Of a DNA stretch of 64,000 nt, positions 58,918-64,000 are shown piece by piece (within the stretch, counting starts at the first letter, position 1; the number at the start of each line of letters is the position of its first letter). The notes beneath the pieces are model-generated. The model was not told where the DNA came from, did no database searches, and saw only the letters and a list, made by a program, of their open reading frames with translations. The DNA lies in contig NC_081811.1 in NCBI RefSeq assembly GCF_030704535.1, positions 5,311,001 through 5,375,000 on the forward strand, written 5' to 3'. Made by a program: the position numbers and the translations under genes. The stretch comes from Vitis vinifera. Taxonomy: Eukaryota; Streptophyta; Magnoliopsida; Vitales; Vitaceae.

Positions 58918-59440
58918 TAAAAAGGCATTTCTAACACTAATACTTTTATTATAAACTTCAGTTAAGACATAAATACATTATAATTATATTACACTAATAT
59001 TATGATGTATTATAACATGACCTAATTTAGAAATTTATAATTAATACATATATATATATATTACAAAATTGATAGTTATGAACCTTATAAGTCAAATAAA
59101 ATATCAATTTAAATTCACAAGGTTTATTGGTTTTTTTAAAAAAAAAACAAAAAAAAAAAATCATTAAGCAATTTCAATGCATTGACCGGATGATAATAAT
59201 ATGCTTACGATGCTTTAATGCCCAATGAGGTTTAAAAAGGAACTTTTAATGGTAATATTTTTATTATAAAGTTTAGTTACGATACGAATACACTATGCTT
59301 GTAACACAAATATTTTAATATCATGATAATGAAACTGAGAATTGTGGATTATCATACCATATTTCCTAGCCTATATATTTTATGACATATTCTTAAAAGC
59401 CAAATAAAATACTAATATGAATTTGCAAGCCAAATAAACT
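58918..59440. repeat. Diverged tandem duplication, about 315-bp period
   Basis: 58918-59130 and 59234-59440 share an ordered series: AAAAAGG, AATA(C/T)TTTTATTATAAA, TTCAGTTAAGAC versus TTTAGTTACGAT, ACACTAATATT versus ACACAAATATT, then TCAAATAAAATA versus CCAAATAAAATA. The copies differ at many positions, so the duplication is old. Non-coding. Confidence 0.6.
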
Positions 59441-60444
59441 TAAAATGAAAATCTAGTTGCAATATCAAGGAAATTTTAAAAAGAAAAATTAAGAAGTGAG
59501 ATGGTTTTCTTTACTTAAAAGAACATTTTTACGGAACATACAATTTACATTTATTCATAAGAAAATTAAAATTATTTTTTTTTACTTAAAAAAAGTTTTA
59601 TAATTCCATCTATGCATATTTTAATAGGCAAATATCTATTTCCTATATTTCTTCTAATGATGTAAAAAACTTATTTTCATAAGGAATTCATTTCTTATAA
59701 TAATGTAGAAAACTCATGGAGTATGAGAGTTTTCCACTTTGTGGGTTGAAAATAATGGAAGGATTTTAAATAAAACCTTAGAAATTGGAATCATTATAAA
59801 ACAAATTTCTTAAATACTCAAAATGAAACCCTAGAAATTGAAATCATTGTAAAAGGATTTCTTTTTTTTTTTTTAAAAACCCCAAATAGAGAAATTTATA
59901 CACCTATTAAAAAGAAGACTTCTCTCAAGCTTCTTCATGCCACCATTTCTAATGAAGAAAATGACCACGACATTGATGAGTGGATCATAAGGTTAAACCT
60001 TCATGCCATCAAGGTTTTCTTGTTATCTTGAAGAAAATTCTCTCTTCAAGATAAGATTTCTCCCAAAAGATGATTCTGTTTTAAAAAGGAAATAAATAAT
60101 TTTTTAAAGAGGCTATTTTAAAAGGAAATAAATCATCTCTTTCTTGCTGGACAAAAATTACGATCGCTGCCGTACACTTATAAAAAATCTATGAACACTT
60201 TGATAACAATGCATGTCATCTCTCTTGGAGGAAACGGATGACAATGGATGGAGTTTTTTTAATTTATCTGACACTGATTCGAGCCAAACCCATTAAAACA
60301 AGATCCGGAAGTATAGTGAAGTTGGTGACTCTTTGGAAGCGTAGAAATTGTGATGATTGGTCCTCAAATGCAGTGTTGACCAAAAAGAATAAAGATGAAA
60401 GAGAGATTGATGGGTGGTGATGGAGAATGGGTGTGGGAGCTTAT

Positions 60445-60985
60445 TGTCACGGACTTAGTCGTTCACTAAGCTCGTGCGGCACTTAGGCAAGTCAAGACGC
60501 TTGATCTTGCTAAGTCAGCCTTGATCCCCAATGCTTAGCTTGCTCGGCTAAGACACTCGCGACTCGAAAGCTTAAGAGCTTAGTAGGCAACTCCTTAAAG
60601 AATGGAAGCTTTATTATCTCAAGAAAGCCTTTACAAGTGCTTGGATGCTCACTTGCTTGGTGCCTTGGCCAAATGAGGCCCTCACCTATTTATAGGCACC
60701 AATGGAACTCTCTGGAACCTTGGAGGGTTCCTTACATCTCAAGACTATTCTAGAATGTCCTACATCATTCTAGTTACAAGCCTATATACAAGTATATACA
60801 AGAGTCTTTTAGACTTCTCTAGAAAGCCCCGGACTCCTCTTGTGCCTTCCACCATAGTGTAGAATTGTGTGGACTCTTCCAGACTTCTCTAGAACCTTCC
60901 ACACTCTTCCCATTCTAGGAGTCTCCGGAAGCTTCCTGGCCCTATATAAGGCCATGGGGAGGCTCATTTGGGTTAGCTTGTGACA
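60445..60985 (-). mobile_element. 3' LTR of a Ty3/gypsy retrotransposon
   Basis: A 541-bp block bounded by TGTCAC at 60445 and GTGACA at 60985, the TG...CA inverted ends of an LTR. A polypurine tract lies immediately inside the element. On the minus strand a TATAAATA box at 60694-60687 is a good candidate for the LTR promoter, with the start about 30 bp further on. The five bases outside the LTR, CTTAT at 60440-60444, should be the target-site duplication; its partner is beyond the right edge, as is the 5' LTR. Confidence 0.85.
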
Positions 60986-60997
60986 CTCTCCCCCACC
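60986..60997 (-). other. Polypurine tract of the Ty3/gypsy element
   Basis: The minus strand reads GGTGGGGGAGAG directly before the LTR terminal TGTCAC. This is the expected primer site for plus-strand DNA synthesis. Its first G is the last base of the pol stop codon. Confidence 0.85.
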
Positions 60998-63900
60998 TAT
61001 GCCGCAGACGTCCTCGTCGCGCCTTCTGCCCGGAACCGCTCGATCTGCTTCTGGAACTGCCATAGTGCCTCTGCTGGCTCCCAGCTGGCCTCGCTTTCTG
61101 GTAGTCCCTTCCATTTCACTAAGTATTCCGTAGCAGGAGGTACCCCTCGTCTCCTGATGACCCGGTCTGCGAGGATGAGTTCTACCTCCTTATCATAGGA
61201 GGTCACGACCGCTGTAGGTGCCCTCTTGGACAACCCTCGGCTTGGATCATCCTTGTCTTCATGATATGGCTTCAAGTAGCTGGCATGGAAGACAGGATGA
61301 ATCTTCAACCTCGGGGGCAGCTCGACTCTATAGGACACCTTGCCGACCTTCCCAAGTATGGGGAAGGGTCCTTCATACCTCCTCACAAGGCCCTTGTGCA
61401 CCGGCCTTAGGGACTTGAATTGTTGAGGAAGGAGCTTGACAAGCACCATGTCTCCGACCTTATACTCTGTGTGTCGTCGCTTCTTGTCAGCCCACTTCTT
61501 CATTTTCTTAGCGGCCTTGTCCAAGTATGAGCGTGCTATATCAGCTTGTTCGTGCCACCCTTTTGCGAACTTGAAAGCCGCTGGACTTCTCCCCGTGTAG
61601 CCAATTGTTAGGGTGTGAGGAGTTAACGGTTGCTGTCCCGTAGCTAGCTCGAACGGACTCTTGTTGGTCGCCTCACTCCTTTGTAGGTTGTATGAGAACT
61701 GGGCTACATCTAGCAACTTAGCCCAATCCTTCTGGTTGGCACTCACGAAATGCCTTAGGTAGAGCTCCAATAAGGCGTTCACCCTCTCAGTCTGTCCATC
61801 TGTCTGTGGGTGAAAGCTTGTGGAGAAGTGAAGCTCCGAACCCATAAGCTTGAAGAGTTCCGTCCAAAACTTCCCAGTGAAGCGTGGGTCGCGATCACTG
61901 ATGATGAACTTAGGCAACCCCCAATACTTGACTACGTGCTTTAGGAATAGCCTTGCCGTCTCTTCTGCCGTGCAGTCAGTCGGGGCTGCTATGAAGGTTG
62001 CGTACTTAGAGAACCTGTCCACCACCACTATGATAGACCCATTGTCCTCTGACTTGGGTAGCCCGATGATGAAGTCCATGGTGACGCTGTCCCATGGGCG
62101 TTCTGCTATAGGTAGTGGCTCTAACAGGCCTCTAGGTTGTCGCTGCTCCACCTTGTCTTGTTGGCACACAAGACAAGTTCTCACGTAGGCCTCAACCTCA
62201 TCCCGTATCTGAGGCCAATAGTAAGCTGACTCGAGTAGTGCCCTAGTGCGTCGTTGCCCAGGGTGCCCAGCCCATTTGGTGTCATGGCACTCCTTAATCA
62301 GGTTCCTCCTTAGGTTCCCCCATTTAGGCACATAGAGTCGTCTCCCTTTTGTGTAGAGTAGGCCGTCCTCCACCCAAAACCGCTTAGTCTTCCCTTCATG
62401 AGCCAGGGCGATGAGGCTCTTAGCCACTGGGTCATGTTGCAGTCCCTCTCTTAGAAGATCTATTATGTCTCCTTGGGGCTGACTCGTCATGGATGCTAGC
62501 TCAGCTTTGCGGCTTAGGGCGTCGGCCACATGATTAGCACTTCCCGGCTTATACTCCAGCGTATAGTCGAACTCAGCCAGGAAGTCTTGCCACCTAGCTT
62601 GTTTAGGACTCAGCTTCTTCTGGGTCTGGAAGTAGCTAGTGGCCACATTGTCGGTCTTCACTATGAAGTGAGACCCTAACAGATAGTGCCTCCAAGTGCG
62701 CAAGCAGTGGACGATAGCGGTCATCTCCTTTTCTTGCACCGTGTAACGCCTCTCTGCGTCGTTTAGCTTGCGACTCTCAAATGCAATAGGATGCCTTTCT
62801 TGCATAAGGACTCCCCCAATAGCGAAGTCTGAGGCATCTGTGTGTACCTCAAAGACCTTGGTGTGGTCGGGTAGTGCCAACACTGGCTCCTCAGTCACAG
62901 CCTTCTTTAGATCCTCAAAGGCTTGTTGGCACCTTCCATCCCATTCCCATGCCTTATTCTTCTTAAGAAGATCAGTGAGTGGGGCAGCCCTTGCCGAATA
63001 ACCTTTTATGAATCGCCGGTAATAATTAACTAGACCAAGGAAAGATCTGAGTTGAGGTACCTTGGTTGGTGGATCCCATTCTTGGATGGCCTTCACCTTG
63101 CTATTATCCATCATCAGCTTGCCATCTCTGATGCGATGCCCAAGGAAGCTCACTTCCTCCTTAGCAAACGAACATTTCTCCTTCTTTACGTATAGCTCGT
63201 TCTGCCTCAAGATCTTAAAGACCTTCCTCAAGTGCTCTTTGTGCTCCCTTAGAGTGTTACTATAGATGACTATGTCATCCAAGTACACTATCACGAACTT
63301 GTCCAAGTATGGGTGGAAGATCTTGTTCATGAGGGTGCAGAATGTTGCTGGGGCATTGGTGAGTCCGAAAGGCATCACTAAGAACTCATATGAGCCATAC
63401 CTGGTCACACATGTAGTCTTCGGCTCATCTCCCTCCGCAATCCTGACTTGGTAGTAGCCCGACCTTAAGTCCAGCTTCGTAAAGTACCTGGCCCTTCCAA
63501 GTTGATCGAACAAGTCAGCAATGAGCGGGATGGGATACTTGTTCTTCACCGTCACCTTATTGAGTGCCCGGTAATCTATGCACATTCGTAGGGACCCATC
63601 ATGCTTCTTTTGAAATAGAACCGGCGCGCCATAGGGAGCCTTGGATGGTTGGATGAACCCCGCATCTAGCAACTCCTTGAGTTGTCTCCTTAGCTCCTCC
63701 AACTCAGGTGGTGCCATCCTATATGGCCCCATAGCAGGGGGCTTGGCTCCTGGCTCCAACTCAATCTTGTGATCTTCCTCTCTCCTAGGAGGAAGTCTCT
63801 TAGGCAACTCGGGCGGCATCACGTCCTTGAACTCATCAAGGACCCCCTTGATTTCCTTAGGAATGGGTTCTCCCGACCCATCATCCTTCTCTTCCTTTAA

Positions 63901-64000
63901 GGTGGCGAGGTAGGTCACTTCTTCCCTCTTTAACCCCTTCTTTACTTGCATAGCAGATAGCATAGGGGTCTTGAGCGTACCTTCAGTGACCGTAGGGACC
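60997..64000 (-). CDS. Ty3/gypsy chromovirus pol polyprotein (partial at right edge)
   Basis: The frame is open for 1000 codons from the right edge to a TAG at 60999-60997, with no frameshift or internal stop; it enters from outside, so the first in-window ATG (63963) is not the real start. Domain order is reverse transcriptase ([33 protein letters not shown]), RNase H ([19 protein letters not shown]), integrase with an HHCC zinc finger ([16 protein letters not shown]) and core ([23 protein letters not shown]), and a C-terminal chromodomain ([13 protein letters not shown]). The chromodomain marks it as a chromovirus, a clade that targets integration to particular chromatin. Gag and protease are off-window. 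The intact frame and clean LTR ends suggest a young insertion. Confidence 0.93.
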   Translation of the reverse strand, partial: VPTVTEGTLKTPMLSAMQVKKGLKREEVTYLATLKEEKDDGSGEPIPKEIKGVLDEFKDVMPPELPKRLPPRREEDHKIELEPGAKPPAMGPYRMAPPELEELRRQLKELLDAGFIQPSKAPYGAPVLFQKKHDGSLRMCIDYRALNKVTVKNKYPIPLIADLFDQLGRARYFTKLDLRSGYYQVRIAEGDEPKTTCVTRYGSYEFLVMPFGLTNAPATFCTLMNKIFHPYLDKFVIVYLDDIVIYSNTLREHKEHLRKVFKILRQNELYVKKEKCSFAKEEVSFLGHRIRDGKLMMDNSKVKAIQEWDPPTKVPQLRSFLGLVNYYRRFIKGYSARAAPLTDLLKKNKAWEWDGRCQQAFEDLKKAVTEEPVLALPDHTKVFEVHTDASDFAIGGVLMQERHPIAFESRKLNDAERRYTVQEKEMTAIVHCLRTWRHYLLGSHFIVKTDNVATSYFQTQKKLSPKQARWQDFLAEFDYTLEYKPGSANHVADALSRKAELASMTSQPQGDIIDLLREGLQHDPVAKSLIALAHEGKTKRFWVEDGLLYTKGRRLYVPKWGNLRRNLIKECHDTKWAGHPGQRRTRALLESAYYWPQIRDEVEAYVRTCLVCQQDKVEQRQPRGLLEPLPIAERPWDSVTMDFIIGLPKSEDNGSIIVVVDRFSKYATFIAAPTDCTAEETARLFLKHVVKYWGLPKFIISDRDPRFTGKFWTELFKLMGSELHFSTSFHPQTDGQTERVNALLELYLRHFVSANQKDWAKLLDVAQFSYNLQRSEATNKSPFELATGQQPLTPHTLTIGYTGRSPAAFKFAKGWHEQADIARSYLDKAAKKMKKWADKKRRHTEYKVGDMVLVKLLPQQFKSLRPVHKGLVRRYEGPFPILGKVGKVSYRVELPPRLKIHPVFHASYLKPYHEDKDDPSRGLSKRAPTAVVTSYDKEVELILADRVIRRRGVPPATEYLVKWKGLPESEASWEPAEALWQFQKQIERFRAEGATRTSAA

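Larger units (their letters stand above)
55383..60444. other. Intergenic, repeat-rich region between BAHD gene and LTR element
   Basis: The BAHD promoter lies at the left. A probable MITE is at 55847-56752. At about 56830 a second start of the same type occurs (CAGTGTTTTGCGGTCGGGTT). 57080-59900 is extremely AT-rich with a diverged tandem duplication at 58918-59440. 59774-59852 holds a 52-bp-spaced direct repeat of (A)CC(T/C)TAGAAATTG(G/A)AATCATT. No gene is supportable. Confidence 0.5.

Noticed and set aside
60980-63454. Plus-strand frames antisense to pol
   Set aside because: Shadows of the chromovirus polyprotein.
1-64000. tRNA, rRNA, CRISPR, bacterial operon or organelle insert
   Set aside because: I looked by eye for tRNA-like cloverleaf ends, T-loop GGTTCGA-type boxes, repeat-spacer arrays and organelle genes. 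The GGTTCGAGG at 36971 has no tRNA partner arms, and nothing else qualified.

Overview
This window is nuclear DNA from a eudicot plant. The protein-coding sequences look most like grapevine (Vitis) to me, although I recognise this from memory and could not search. The signs are small exons with GT-AG introns, AT-rich intergenic DNA, many MITEs, a LINE and a Ty3/gypsy chromovirus. No bacterial, organellar, CRISPR, rRNA or tRNA signal was seen.

Layout from left to right. 1-2693: a LINE retrotransposon on the minus strand, 5'-truncated in ORF1 but with ORF2 (endonuclease plus reverse transcriptase) open for 607 codons to the window edge. 3647-5939: the first two exons of SECA1 (chloroplast Sec translocase motor), minus strand. 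Its intron 1 holds a dead LINE tail and a foldback element. 7096-13257: cytosolic-type prolyl-tRNA synthetase, 12 coding exons, 516 aa, minus. 16059-21302: a SEC23-like COPII coat protein, 5 coding exons, 874 aa, minus. 22588-23943: an intronless L-cysteine desulfhydrase, 451 aa, plus, divergent from SEC23. 28515-29632: a DGAT3-type soluble acyltransferase with a ferredoxin-like C-terminus, 2 exons, 341 aa, minus. 30469-35681: a NIP30/FAM192A-type nuclear protein, 7 exons, 212 aa, plus. 35700-43072: a repeat-rich gap holding a diverged copy of the NIP30 3' end and a large inverted repeat. 43073-48970: a full ABCB (P-glycoprotein, ABCB4/21-like) transporter, 12 exons, 1297 aa, minus. 53928-55382: a BAHD acyltransferase, 2 exons, 424 aa, minus. 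55383-60444: AT-rich intergenic DNA with repeats. 60445-64000: the 3' LTR and pol of a Ty3/gypsy chromovirus, minus strand, running off the right edge.

The genes do not form a pathway. They are a housekeeping neighbourhood whose order matters more than joint function. As I recall the Arabidopsis map, SECA1 and SEC23 are adjacent on chromosome 4 next to ABCB genes, while prolyl-tRNA synthetase, LCD, NIP30, ABCB21 and an HXXXD acyltransferase lie in a row on chromosome 3. This window would then hold, in one block, the union of two Arabidopsis segments, as expected for a genome without the later Brassicaceae duplications. Exon boundaries below were read by eye from GT/AG sites, reading-frame phase and family similarity. 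All four genes assembled from three or more coding exons (prolyl-tRNA synthetase, SEC23, NIP30, ABCB) keep frame across every junction.

I found no convincing new multi-gene system. The most notable unexplained structures are the 440-bp-arm inverted repeat at 38.8-40.1 kb, the duplicated NIP30 3' end at 41.4 kb, a 29-bp duplication spanning the ABCB stop codon, and a G-quadruplex-type tract at 53.05 kb.
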